From positions 1 through 64,000 of the forward strand of contig JAMPKV010000006.1 in assembly GCA_039962225.1 (NCBI GenBank): a stretch of DNA of 64,000 nucleotides, in the 5' to 3' direction. Shown here in pieces: positions 56,420-64,000 of the stretch (positions within the stretch are counted from its first letter, which is position 1; every line of letters begins with the position of its first letter). This stretch comes from Microcoleus sp. AS-A8 (GTDB taxonomy: Bacteria; Cyanobacteriota; Cyanobacteriia; Cyanobacteriales; Coleofasciculaceae). A program made the position numbers and the translations under genes. Below the pieces are notes generated by a model. It ran no database searches. It saw only the letters and a list, made by a program, of their open reading frames with translations, and had not been told where the DNA came from.

Positions 56420-59312
56420 CCAAAGGAATCAGCAACCGACTGGAGTAGCGGTACTTCTCGGAAGCCACTGGAAAAGCAAGTTGGTAAAATTGCAGGTCAC
56501 CCCCCCACACCTGTAAAACCTGTTGGCAAATCTTCAGATTCAAGCTAGGGGGTGGCAGGGGTGCAGAGGATATGACGGCTTGGAGGCACTCATCTAATAC
56601 CCCACTTTCAGCAATCAACAATTCTTGAAACGGACGGGAAGCAGGAGGGCTAAATGTTGTTTTGAACTCCGGACTAAAAGGGCTGCACCAAAGGTTAATC
56701 CGACTACCGGGTTGAGCGTGAAAGCAGAAGGTGACTAACAATTCAAACAAGATACACTCCAGTTTGAGCCGATCCCCATAAATGCTCTTGTTGGCTGAGT
56801 TATAAACTTGTAGACCAAGCTTGTACTGCTTATATAACGGTTCCACACGACGGAGCGCTCGCTTCAGGAGATTGGCGAGGGGTATGGCACGCGGTTTGAC
56901 GGTTAGTTGCCATTGCTCGTCCTTGAGGACTGGCCTGAGCAACGCCAGAGCTTGTTCCATCTGATGCAGGACTTGTTTTCGCCGCATCGGCTGTAACGAT
57001 AGACTCCCCGTGAGTTCCCCTGGAGCATGAGCTTGACCCGCCTCCAGGGGTTGGGAATCCTTCAGTTCTTCTACACTGGGCGGTGGCAGCCTCGGAGCGT
57101 CCAGTTCCAGCAAGGCACTCACACTCTCACCCACAAACTGCTGAAGCATATCCAAGCACCGATGCTTGTACCAGTTCAGCGTTTGTAAATCTTCTACCCC
57201 TTGGGTGTACTGGGTGAGGCTGTATTGGTAATGGCGAAGCCAGGTAAACTGTTGGGTGAGAATTTCTAGGGTACTCAGCAGATGCGTGGGCCACTGTCGT
57301 TCCTCCTGATCGGCGAACAGGACAATCCCTGTAGTCGGTGTGGCCTCAGCGTTCAGGGGGAGCGCCAAAAGCTGACCAATGGCGGGACTCTTGAGCCAGT
57401 TGCGGGTAAACGCCGTCAGTTCAGTAACGCTACGACAGAGGCAATGACGAGCCGCCAAGGTGTCTTGGATTAAGCGATCGCTCGCGATGGGGATCGTCAG
57501 ATCTGGAGGGAGGGCGAAGGAGGGGTCAGCCACAACCGTTGCGGCAATCGTTGCCCATTCGCTGCCCGGTATCCAAGTGATTAAAGCAGCCAGAGGACAT
57601 TCCAAAAGATTCGCTAAATAATTTAACCCAATGCGCTCTAATTGGATGGGGTCTTGGGGGGCTTGGAAGAGAGTAGATAATCCGACTTGCAGCGTCTGCT
57701 GGGCGAGCAACGACTGTTGGGCGCTCTCAGTGTAAGTGCCCAGCAGGAGCAAAAGATTCAGTTGTTGGGCGACAATGCTCACCAGAGAGCGCTGTGTGGG
57801 GTTCCAAGTGCGGGGCTTTCGATCCGCAATTACCAGTAAAGGAGAACCCTTGGCTGGGTTGAGCGAGTTGTAATGGCTGGACTGGGATGTCTGGCAAATC
57901 AGAAGTGAGCGCACACCCACAAACTGAAAGGCTTCCCGCCAGGGACGCAGTCGCCAATCCAAATCCAAATCTTCAATGAATACGGCTTCAGCGTTATTGA
58001 ACAACCACTGTCGATCTTCAGGGGAAACAGCCGGGAAGGGAGAGGCGAGGGCACGCCGATTTAAAGGTTGTGTCCCGAAGACCAAGGTAAAGTGACCCCT
58101 TTCCTCTTCTTGCAGGACTAAAAAGCGATCGGCATCGAGGCGGGCACACAGCAGCTTCGCGCACTCCTTGAGCGCCGTATTCAAGTCATGGCTCCGAGTA
58201 ATGGCTTGGGCAATCTCGGCGGCAAACTGGGCATTATTTTGAGTTTGTTGCAGGGTGGTTTCGAGTTCCTCCGTTCCCACCACGAGTGCCACCAGTTGAG
58301 CGGCGGCGCGAACATATTTGAGTTCTGCCTCTTCCCAGATCCGAGCTTCGCTGTCTTCTACCGACAGAAAACCTAAGAGTTCTCCCTGTGCTTGAATGGG
58401 TACTGCCAACAGAGAACGGGCGCGTAATCGTCCCAGTAAACGCTCGGTAATGTCAGATTTTAGCAGGCTGCGACCTGCACCAATGGTTACTAATTGACCG
58501 GCGGCAAGGGCTTGATAAAAGTCGTGAACTTCGGCTACGGTCAAACCAGGAGCATTTGTTCGGGAGCTTCCTAAGCGAGGAATACGTTCTCGGTTGCCGA
58601 CTCGCTGCCAGAAATAGCGTTGTGCTGGCGAGTACCAGTAGAGATTCGTGCGTGTGGGGGTGATAAATTGCTGTGTCATTTTAATCAACGCTTCCAGACG
58701 AGGCACGACGGTAGACACTTGCATGAGTTCATCGAGGACTTGAAAGACAGGCTGTTCGGGACGTTTGAGGGAAGAACGTTGCCAGTCCACTTCAATTTGA
58801 TATAAGGCTGCGGCTAATCCGCCTAACAGCAAGGACAACTGAGCTTTTTCATCGGGTTGAGGGGAAACGCCCCACAGGTGCGATCCCAACAACACCACCC
58901 CAAAACATCGATCCTTGCAACGCAAAGGGAACAGTAGCGTGCCCTGAATGTTAAACTCTTGAGCGGCTCTACGCCATTCTCCGGCACGGATTTCTTGGCG
59001 CAGATCCGGAACGCCCACGGGTCGCTGCTGGATGACGACCTGCTCTAGCAGATCGCCAGGATTGAGGTTGAACCATTGCCGGAGAAACAGGGTTTCTCCA
59101 TTGGGAGTGACGCCGCCTTTGCCAAATAAGCGGTGTTCGAGACGGTCATAAAGACCAATCCAAATCAGGCCATAGTTAAACTCGCGGGTGAGGTAATCCA
59201 GGGTCGTTTCGATGAGAACGTCAGCATTCTCCTCTTCCCTTAAGGTCTGAAGGACTCGACCCAATGCAACGAGTTGGTCGTCGTTGTGGGGCTGTTGATT
59301 TTGCTGACTCAT
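56412..59312 (-). CDS. Multi-GAF histidine-kinase-like protein
   Basis: The 966-residue cytosolic protein carries about four GAF-type domains. Landmarks are VLIETTLDYLTREFNYGLIW, TLLFPLRCKDRCFGVVLLGS, SLLAVPIQAQGELLGFLSV and LLICQTSQ, with another in the 560-700 region. A coiled stretch follows, then a C-terminal ATPase-like part (IYGDRLKLECILFELLV, LNLKICQQVLQVWGGDL). A canonical phospho-His H-box and the G1/G2 boxes of HATPase are not seen, so it may be a degenerate kinase or adaptor. Start ATG 59312 is preferred to TTG 59321. It has no adjacent response regulator. Confidence 0.8.
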   Translation of the reverse strand: MSQQNQQPHNDDQLVALGRVLQTLREEENADVLIETTLDYLTREFNYGLIWIGLYDRLEHRLFGKGGVTPNGETLFLRQWFNLNPGDLLEQVVIQQRPVGVPDLRQEIRAGEWRRAAQEFNIQGTLLFPLRCKDRCFGVVLLGSHLWGVSPQPDEKAQLSLLLGGLAAALYQIEVDWQRSSLKRPEQPVFQVLDELMQVSTVVPRLEALIKMTQQFITPTRTNLYWYSPAQRYFWQRVGNRERIPRLGSSRTNAPGLTVAEVHDFYQALAAGQLVTIGAGRSLLKSDITERLLGRLRARSLLAVPIQAQGELLGFLSVEDSEARIWEEAELKYVRAAAQLVALVVGTEELETTLQQTQNNAQFAAEIAQAITRSHDLNTALKECAKLLCARLDADRFLVLQEEERGHFTLVFGTQPLNRRALASPFPAVSPEDRQWLFNNAEAVFIEDLDLDWRLRPWREAFQFVGVRSLLICQTSQSSHYNSLNPAKGSPLLVIADRKPRTWNPTQRSLVSIVAQQLNLLLLLGTYTESAQQSLLAQQTLQVGLSTLFQAPQDPIQLERIGLNYLANLLECPLAALITWIPGSEWATIAATVVADPSFALPPDLTIPIASDRLIQDTLAARHCLCRSVTELTAFTRNWLKSPAIGQLLALPLNAEATPTTGIVLFADQEERQWPTHLLSTLEILTQQFTWLRHYQYSLTQYTQGVEDLQTLNWYKHRCLDMLQQFVGESVSALLELDAPRLPPPSVEELKDSQPLEAGQAHAPGELTGSLSLQPMRRKQVLHQMEQALALLRPVLKDEQWQLTVKPRAIPLANLLKRALRRVEPLYKQYKLGLQVYNSANKSIYGDRLKLECILFELLVTFCFHAQPGSRINLWCSPFSPEFKTTFSPPASRPFQELLIAESGVLDECLQAVISSAPLPPPSLNLKICQQVLQVWGGDLQFYQLAFPVASEKYRYSSRLLIPLAK

Positions 59313-59446
59313 GATTTTCAAGACCCTTCAAAGGAAGGATGAAGTATGAAGGATAAAGGATGAAAAAATTCAGAGTATTGGTTAAGCCTGTTGTAGTTAT
59401 CGCATCAAATGGGTCGGTCACTTTCATTTAATTTAGAGTTGCTGTT

Positions 59447-60613
59447 ATGGATATTTATCAATTTAGTATTCGCCCCATTTTGTTCTCTGTTTTAAAGGCA
59501 GACCCAGAATGGTTACATTACCAGACGTTCCGGCTTTTAAGTTGGTTGGAGCGAAATAGCGATCGCCCACCCAATCAATGGGTGCAAGCGCGATTGCAGC
59601 AAACTTATTGTCTGAAACATGCCACGATGGAGCAAACGTTATGGGGGCTGAAATTCCCCAATCCCCTCGGTTTGGCGGCTGGGTTTGATAAGGATGGCAT
59701 GGCGGCTCGACTATGGGGTCACTTTGGTTTTGGTTTTGCTGAACTGGGCACTGTGACACTGCACGCACAACCTGGAAACCCTCGTCCCCGGTTGTTTCGT
59801 TTGCTCCAAGACAAAGCTGTCCTCAACCGTATGGGATTTAATAATCAGGGTGCTGAGGCTTTGGCACAACGATTGGCGGCGGGGAAAGTTGAAAGTTTAG
59901 AGCATAACCCTCAACGTTCTCACTCAATTATTCCGTTGGGGATTAATCTGGGTAAATCTAAGGTAACACCCCTGGAAGCGGCGGCGGCTGACTATTTGGG
60001 AAGCTTTCGCCAACTCCAGGATTTGGGGGATTACTTTGTGGTAAATGTGAGTTCTCCCAATACACCGGGATTGCGATCGCTCCAAGATGCGGCTCAACTG
60101 CGGGTGATCTTGGAGACATTGCAACAGGAAAATAAAGCACAAAAGCCGATTTTAGTCAAGATTGCTCCCGATTTGGAGTGGGATGCGATCGCCGATGTGA
60201 TCCAACTGGCTCAAACCTATCAGTTAGCGGGGATTGTGGCTACCAATACGACCATCCGTCGGGATGGACTCCAAACTCAGATGATTGAGGCAACGGGTAA
60301 ACCAGTTACAGAAGAAGCGGGTGGGATTAGTGGTGCGCCAGTGCGTCAACGTTCCACGGAGGTGATTCGCTTCATCTACCAGCAAACTCAAGGTCAATTG
60401 CCGATTATTGGGGTTGGGGGCATTTTCACGGCGGAGGATGCCTGGGAGAAAATTACGGCGGGTGCGAGTCTGATTCAAGTTTACACGGGCTGGATTTACG
60501 AAGGCCCTTGGATGGTACGGCGGATTTTGCAGGGATTAGTGGACAAGGTAGAAGAACGGGGATTGACTTCGATTTCTCAAGCTGTGGGTTTGGCAGGATT
60601 TAAGGATAAGTAG
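59447..60613 (+). CDS. pyrD: Dihydroorotate dehydrogenase (quinone), class 2
   Basis: This 388-residue FMN enzyme oxidises dihydroorotate to orotate and passes electrons to quinone at the membrane face. Features are the N-terminal membrane-docking helices ([10 protein letters not shown]), [21 protein letters not shown]-type FMN loop, [52 protein letters not shown] (catalytic Ser) and [19 protein letters not shown]. The length and N-terminal extension are class 2. It is a single gene, divergent from the GAF gene. Confidence 0.96.
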   Translation: MDIYQFSIRPILFSVLKADPEWLHYQTFRLLSWLERNSDRPPNQWVQARLQQTYCLKHATMEQTLWGLKFPNPLGLAAGFDKDGMAARLWGHFGFGFAELGTVTLHAQPGNPRPRLFRLLQDKAVLNRMGFNNQGAEALAQRLAAGKVESLEHNPQRSHSIIPLGINLGKSKVTPLEAAAADYLGSFRQLQDLGDYFVVNVSSPNTPGLRSLQDAAQLRVILETLQQENKAQKPILVKIAPDLEWDAIADVIQLAQTYQLAGIVATNTTIRRDGLQTQMIEATGKPVTEEAGGISGAPVRQRSTEVIRFIYQQTQGQLPIIGVGGIFTAEDAWEKITAGASLIQVYTGWIYEGPWMVRRILQGLVDKVEERGLTSISQAVGLAGFKDK

Positions 60614-60759
60614 GTAGGCATTAATATTTGTCGTTGAGGCAAGGCAGAAGGCTGAAGGCAGAGGGAAGAAGGCTCCAAGGCAGAGGGAAGAAGGCAGAAG
60701 GCTGAAGGGAAGAGGATTTTAGTCTCTTAGCATTTGTTGATATACCTTCGTTTATTTGT

Positions 60760-60862
60760 CAGGACTTATGCAACTGGCTACGCTATCCGCTACATGTAGG
60801 GGCACGGCAATGCCGTGCCCTTACGAAGATGGTGTATTAACCCAGAAAATGCGTAAGTCCTG
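60760..60862. repeat. MITE-like element with CAGGACTTATGCA ends
   Basis: CAGGACTTATGCA (60760-60772) and TGCGTAAGTCCTG (60850-60862) are inverted repeats with one mismatch; this AGGACTTACGCA-type end is typical of cyanobacterial insertion sequences. Inside, GGGCACGGCA (60800-60809) and TGCCGTGCCC (60811-60820) form a hairpin. The 103-bp element has no gene and presumably moves in trans. Confidence 0.65.
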
Positions 60863-60977
60863 TTTGTGCCTACCTACTGAACTTAATCTAACAAGCTGGC
60901 TCAACTGTAAACCGAGTCTTTGGGGAGAGGTTTAGACCCAGGAGTAGCGTTAGGCTCGAATCTAGATCCAGCCCTGT

Positions 60978-61012
60978 ATGAGTTTATTTTGTTACTTGCA
61001 AAATGAACTCAT
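60978..61012. promoter_or_regulatory. Inverted repeat upstream of rtcB
   Basis: ATGAGTTTATTTTG (60978-60991) pairs with CAAAATGAACTCAT (60999-61012), with one mismatch over 14 bp and a 7-base loop. It lies 67 bp before the rtcB start. It could be an operator or a 5' UTR hairpin for rtcB. No regulator can be named from sequence. Confidence 0.4.
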
Positions 61013-61078
61013 AAAATTTCGTTGCAGATATATTTGGCAGGTAGCCGGCACAGCAGATGAGTGGGAGGAGAGTCACAG

Positions 61079-62539
61079 ATGGCAATGATGGACGTTTTGA
61101 AACGAATTTCTGACACAATCTGGGAAATTCCAATTTCCTATAAGGAAGGAATGCGAGTTCCTGCCCGGATTTATGGCACAGAGAAATTAATCCGGGAAAT
61201 GGACGATGGCGTTTATGACCAAGTCACTAACGTTGCGACGCTTCCAGGAATAACAAAGTACGCCTTATGTATGCCGGATGGACATTTTGGCTATGGTTTT
61301 CCCATTGGTGGCGTTGCGGCGATGGATGTGGAGCAAGGAGGCGTTATCTCACCGGGTGGTATCGGTTTCGATATTAATTGTGGGATGCGTTTGGTGGTCA
61401 CGAACCTAACCTATAAAGATGTAAAACCTCATATTAAAAAGCTGGTTGATAAACTCTACCAAAGGGTTCCGGCTGGGGTGGGAAGTACGGGTTTTGTGAA
61501 GCTGTCGCGCAATGATTTTCGCCAAATTGCTGAGCAGGGTGCGCGTTGGTGCATTGACAATGGCTATGGCTGGGAAGAAGATTTGGAACTGATTGAAGAA
61601 AATGGATGCATCAAGGGTGCCGATTCTGCAAAAATTAGCGAAAAAGCAATTGATCGCGGTTTTAATCAAATCGGAACTCTCGGTTCTGGAAACCACTATC
61701 TGGAAATTCAAGTAGCTCGAAAAGAGAATATTTTCGACCGGGATTTAGCCAAAATTTTGGGAATTACTCACCCCGACCAAGTGGTCGTGATGTTCCACTG
61801 TGGAAGCCGGGGATTTGGTCATCAAGTAGCCACTGATTACTTGCAAGTTTTCTTGAAGGTAATGGAAAGCAAGTATGGCATCAAAGTTCTAGACCGGGAA
61901 CTCGCCTGTGCTCCTTTCAATTCTCCGGAAGGACAAGCTTACTTTGCGGCGATGAAGTGCGGCATCAATATGTCTTTTGTCAATCGTCAAGTTATTTTGC
62001 ACCGCATTCGTGAGGTATTTTCCGAAATTTTTGGACGTTCTGCGGAAGACTTGGGTATGGAGATGGTCTACGATGTTGCCCACAATACCGCCAAGTTAGA
62101 GCGTCATATTGTAGATGGAAAAGAGCGATCGCTCCTAGTGCATCGTAAGGGTGCAACTCGTGCTTTTGGCCCAGGTATGGAGGATGTGCCGGAGCGTTAC
62201 CAGGCATTTGGTCAGCCGATTATCATTGGCGGCAGCATGGAAACGGGGTCTTATTTGCTGGTTGGTGTACCCACTGGTGCTCAGACTTTCTTCAGCACGG
62301 CGCATGGTAGTGGACGCACAATGAGTCGGGCAAAAGCGCGAAAAACCTGGCAAGGAGACCAACTCCAAAAAGATATGCTAAAAAAAGGTATTTATGTCCG
62401 CACTAACTCTAAGCCAGGGTTAGCGGAAGAAGCGGGTGGTGCCTACAAAAATGTTGATGATGTGATTGAAGCGGCTGAGTTAGCAGGAATTAGCAAGCGG
62501 GTTGTGCGGTTGACTCCGATTGGAAATGTTAAGGGTTGA
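61079..62539 (+). CDS. rtcB: RNA-splicing ligase RtcB
   Basis: This 486-residue GTP- and Mn-dependent ligase joins RNA 2',3'-cyclic phosphate or 3'-phosphate to 5'-OH ends, in tRNA or RNA repair. Visible metal and catalytic motifs are MPDGHFGYGFPIGGVAAMD, GGIGFDINCGMRLV, GTLGSGNHYLEIQ, VMFHCGSRGFGHQ and the guanylylated-His region STAHGSGRTMSRAKA. The C-terminus ends in VKG, as in the family. ATG 61079 (after GGGAGGAGAG) is preferred to GTG 61061. Its TGA stop (62537-62539) lies within the conserved end of the adjacent TnpB element. RtcB is often regulated by RtcR; no such gene is in view. Confidence 0.95.
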   Translation: MAMMDVLKRISDTIWEIPISYKEGMRVPARIYGTEKLIREMDDGVYDQVTNVATLPGITKYALCMPDGHFGYGFPIGGVAAMDVEQGGVISPGGIGFDINCGMRLVVTNLTYKDVKPHIKKLVDKLYQRVPAGVGSTGFVKLSRNDFRQIAEQGARWCIDNGYGWEEDLELIEENGCIKGADSAKISEKAIDRGFNQIGTLGSGNHYLEIQVARKENIFDRDLAKILGITHPDQVVVMFHCGSRGFGHQVATDYLQVFLKVMESKYGIKVLDRELACAPFNSPEGQAYFAAMKCGINMSFVNRQVILHRIREVFSEIFGRSAEDLGMEMVYDVAHNTAKLERHIVDGKERSLLVHRKGATRAFGPGMEDVPERYQAFGQPIIIGGSMETGSYLLVGVPTGAQTFFSTAHGSGRTMSRAKARKTWQGDQLQKDMLKKGIYVRTNSKPGLAEEAGGAYKNVDDVIEAAELAGISKRVVRLTPIGNVKG

Positions 62540-62640
62540 CATCCTCACCGCCGTGGAACGACGGTGATTCCTAAACCTCACGATTTAGGTTTCTGTTTCT
62601 TTCCACTTCGACTACGCTCAGTGGTTTTTCGCAACTGCCC
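62536..62640 (-). ncRNA. Putative omega RNA scaffold (tnpB 3' end and right end)
   Basis: The minus strand past the tnpB coding end folds into CCTAAA/TTTAGG (about 62590-62571) and CACCG/CGGTG (about 62568-62546) hairpins, ending GGATGTCAA at 62536. This is the usual 3' end of an omega RNA, with the guide being the flank beyond it, here complementary to the last codons of rtcB (CCCTTAACATTTCC...). The 5' limit inside tnpB is not seen. Inferred by analogy with known IS605-family elements. Confidence 0.6.
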
Positions 62641-63780
62641 TTTGGACTTATGCCCATCAGGTCTTATGTTCGCTCCGCAGACAATTACCGCAAGCCCTGC
62701 GGCGAGAATATTATTTGCGGCATTGATATCTCGGTCGTGGTGCGTCCCGCATTCTGGACAATCCCACTCCCTGATATCAAGCGTCAATTTATCAACAACG
62801 TGACCGCAGTTTCCACAGCGTTTAGAGCTGGGAAACCAACGGTCAATTTTCACCAGTGTCCGACCGTACCACTGGCACTTGTATTCCAACTGGTGAACCA
62901 ACTCAGACCAACTGGCATCAGCAATTGCTTGCGCCAATTTATGGTTCTTCATCATATTCTTCACAGCCAAGTCTTCGACAGCAATCGTTTGGTTCTCGCG
63001 TACCAGTCGAGTGGTCAGCTTGTGAAGGAAATCTTTACGGGCATCGGCAATGCTGGACTGAACCCTGGCAACTTCACGCCTTGCCTTCTCTCTGTTATTA
63101 GAGCCTTTAACTTTGCGAGACAGAGCTTTTTGAGCCTGTCTCAACTTGTAGCGAAGGCGCTTAAAATGCTTGGGGTTAACAATTTTCTCCCCGTCGCTGG
63201 TCGCAATCAAGGAGGTGATTCCCGCGTCAATCCCTACCGTTTTATTGATTTGAGGCAGCGCCTTAACGGTGTGGTCATAAAAGAGCAACGAGACAAACCA
63301 GCGTCCCGACGCATCCAGTTTGACGGTAACAGTAGACGGGACGCCGCCATCGGACAAAACCCGACTCCAGCGAATTGGCAGGGGTTCAGAACACTTCGCC
63401 AACCACAGTTGCCCGTCCTTCCACTTGAAAGCTGCACGAGTAAACTCAGCGCTACCACCACTTCGCTTCTTTTTGAAGTTGGGGTATTTAGCACGACCTG
63501 CCCAAAAATTAGTGAATGCCTTTTGCAGATTTCTCAAGCCTTGCTGCAATGGCACCGAGCTGACTTCCGAAAGGAATTGCAAGTCTTCCTGCTGTTTCCA
63601 GTTGGTCAGCATAGCGGATGTCTGTTTATAGTCAATCCGCTCCGTATGACCGTACCAGCCTTCTGTGCGAATGTGCAACGCTTTGTTGTAGACCAACCGA
63701 ACACAACCCAGTGTCCGGCGCAAGAGTTGTTCTTGTTCCAGCGTTGGGTAAAAACGGTATCGGTAGGCTTTTTGTGTCAT
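62578..63780 (-). CDS. tnpB: TnpB RNA-guided nuclease (IS605/IS1341 type)
   Basis: This 400-residue RuvC-like nuclease is guided by the RNA from the element's right end. Evidence: MTQKAYRYRFYPTLEQEQLL start, the Arg-rich N-terminus, KTVGIDAGITSLIATS (first RuvC Asp), TIAVEDLAVKNMMKNHKL (Glu) and KRCGNCGHVVDKL-CPECGTHHDRDINAANNI, which combines the zinc finger with the final Asp. All catalytic residues are intact, so it could be active. It cuts DNA next to a TAM and maintains the element (established for related TnpB). The start ATG 63780 is the only sensible one. Confidence 0.93.
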   Translation of the reverse strand: MTQKAYRYRFYPTLEQEQLLRRTLGCVRLVYNKALHIRTEGWYGHTERIDYKQTSAMLTNWKQQEDLQFLSEVSSVPLQQGLRNLQKAFTNFWAGRAKYPNFKKKRSGGSAEFTRAAFKWKDGQLWLAKCSEPLPIRWSRVLSDGGVPSTVTVKLDASGRWFVSLLFYDHTVKALPQINKTVGIDAGITSLIATSDGEKIVNPKHFKRLRYKLRQAQKALSRKVKGSNNREKARREVARVQSSIADARKDFLHKLTTRLVRENQTIAVEDLAVKNMMKNHKLAQAIADASWSELVHQLEYKCQWYGRTLVKIDRWFPSSKRCGNCGHVVDKLTLDIREWDCPECGTHHDRDINAANNILAAGLAVIVCGANIRPDGHKSKGQLRKTTERSRSGKKQKPKS

Positions 63781-63887
63781 GTCTTACATTCTACCAGAAT
63801 CCCTGTAAAGCCGTCCTGGAAGGACACGGAGCGACCGGAGCCGAAGGTGAGGATGAGCAGTTTTAAACCCAAATCTTTGATAAATCC

Positions 63888-64000
63888 ATGCAGACACGCA
63901 CGCCTATTACAGTTATTACAGGCCCCCTGGGAAGCGGCAAGACGACGCTGCTGCGTCACATTATCGATACGGTTTCCCGAAAAATCGCCATTCTGATGAA
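63888..64000 (+). CDS. CobW/COG0523-family GTPase, N-terminal part
   Basis: ATG 63888 opens TRTPITVITGPLGSGKTTLL, a P-loop (GPLGSGKTT) directly followed by RHIIDTVSRKIAILMN. This is the start of the COG0523 G3E GTPases (metal chaperones and cobalamin-related CobW). The frame runs off the window end, so metal-binding CXCC and C-terminal domains are not visible. Metal specificity cannot be judged. Confidence 0.85.
   Translation, partial: MQTRTPITVITGPLGSGKTTLLRHIIDTVSRKIAILM

Larger units (their letters stand above)
60614..61078. other. Intergenic region with repeats upstream of rtcB
   Basis: There is no gene in this 465-bp stretch. From about 60640 to 60715 lies a low-complexity tract of AAGGCAGAGGGAAGAAGG-type units, a common cyanobacterial repeat. 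A MITE-like element and a hairpin (listed separately) fill most of the rest. Confidence 0.6.
62536..63870 (-). mobile_element. IS605/IS1341-type element with tnpB only
   Basis: Only tnpB is present, without the Y1 transposase tnpA. The right end (minus strand) reads through a hairpin to GGTGAGGATGTCAA and stops at about 62536 in the rtcB stop codon. Such TnpB-only elements need tnpA supplied in trans. The left limit upstream of 63780 is uncertain. Confidence 0.7.

Noticed and set aside
62650-63996. 448-residue open frame opposite tnpB
   Set aside because: It is an antisense shadow of tnpB and extends over its upstream region. Composition is Cys/Ser/Gln-rich with no domain pattern, whereas the minus-strand TnpB has complete catalytic motifs.

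Overview
The window is a stretch of cyanobacterial chromosome. The evidence is the many HIP1-type GCGATCGC octamers, a cyanobactin-type PatA/PatG protease fragment, a plastoquinone-pathway UbiA prenyltransferase, an ethylene-receptor-like histidine kinase with a cyanobacteriochrome-like GAF domain, Uma2 and DUF29 proteins, WD40 giants, many small palindromic repeats and type V-K CAST genes. A filamentous, repeat-rich cyanobacterium is the best guess (inference). No rRNA or tRNA gene was recognised.

Layout. 1-7.4 kb is accessory DNA: the 3' end of a PatA/PatG-family gene, a decayed transposase, and tniQ, tnsC and tnsB of a CRISPR-associated transposon of the V-K (Cas12k) kind on the minus strand. 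Its left end carries four TnsB-type sites and ends in TGTACA at 5969-5974. Directly outside that end lies what looks like the right end of a second, related CAST, with one V-K-like CRISPR repeat and a shortened repeat plus putative homing spacer. No cas12k is present. An LCIB-type carbonic-anhydrase-fold gene follows.

7.5-35 kb is mostly housekeeping. It holds prs, a membrane Ser/Thr kinase, bioD, an M20 amidohydrolase, metH, dnaJ/cbpA, glgC, ppk, sodB, a UbiA prenyltransferase and ppx. Between them are Uma2, WD40, LRR and DUF29 genes and several MITE-like palindromes. Polyphosphate synthesis (ppk) and breakdown (ppx) sit within 8 kb of each other and of glycogen synthesis (glgC). The tail of metH is duplicated 3.4 kb away, next to a Uma2 gene.

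35-48 kb is a signalling block. It has two tandem 1190-residue AAA-TM-WD40 paralogues (14 blades each), an HTH-AAA-cyclase-like protein whose cyclase active site is degenerate, and a divergent ethylene-receptor-like hybrid sensor kinase; an AlkB-like oxygenase follows.

48.5-56.4 kb is a DUF4129-DUF4350-MoxR-DUF58-membrane protein cluster, split by an ISAzo13-type insertion sequence and a CPBP protease gene. 56.4-64 kb holds a multi-GAF kinase-like protein, pyrD, rtcB, a TnpB (IS605/IS1341-type) element whose end supplies the rtcB stop codon, and the start of a CobW-type GTPase gene.
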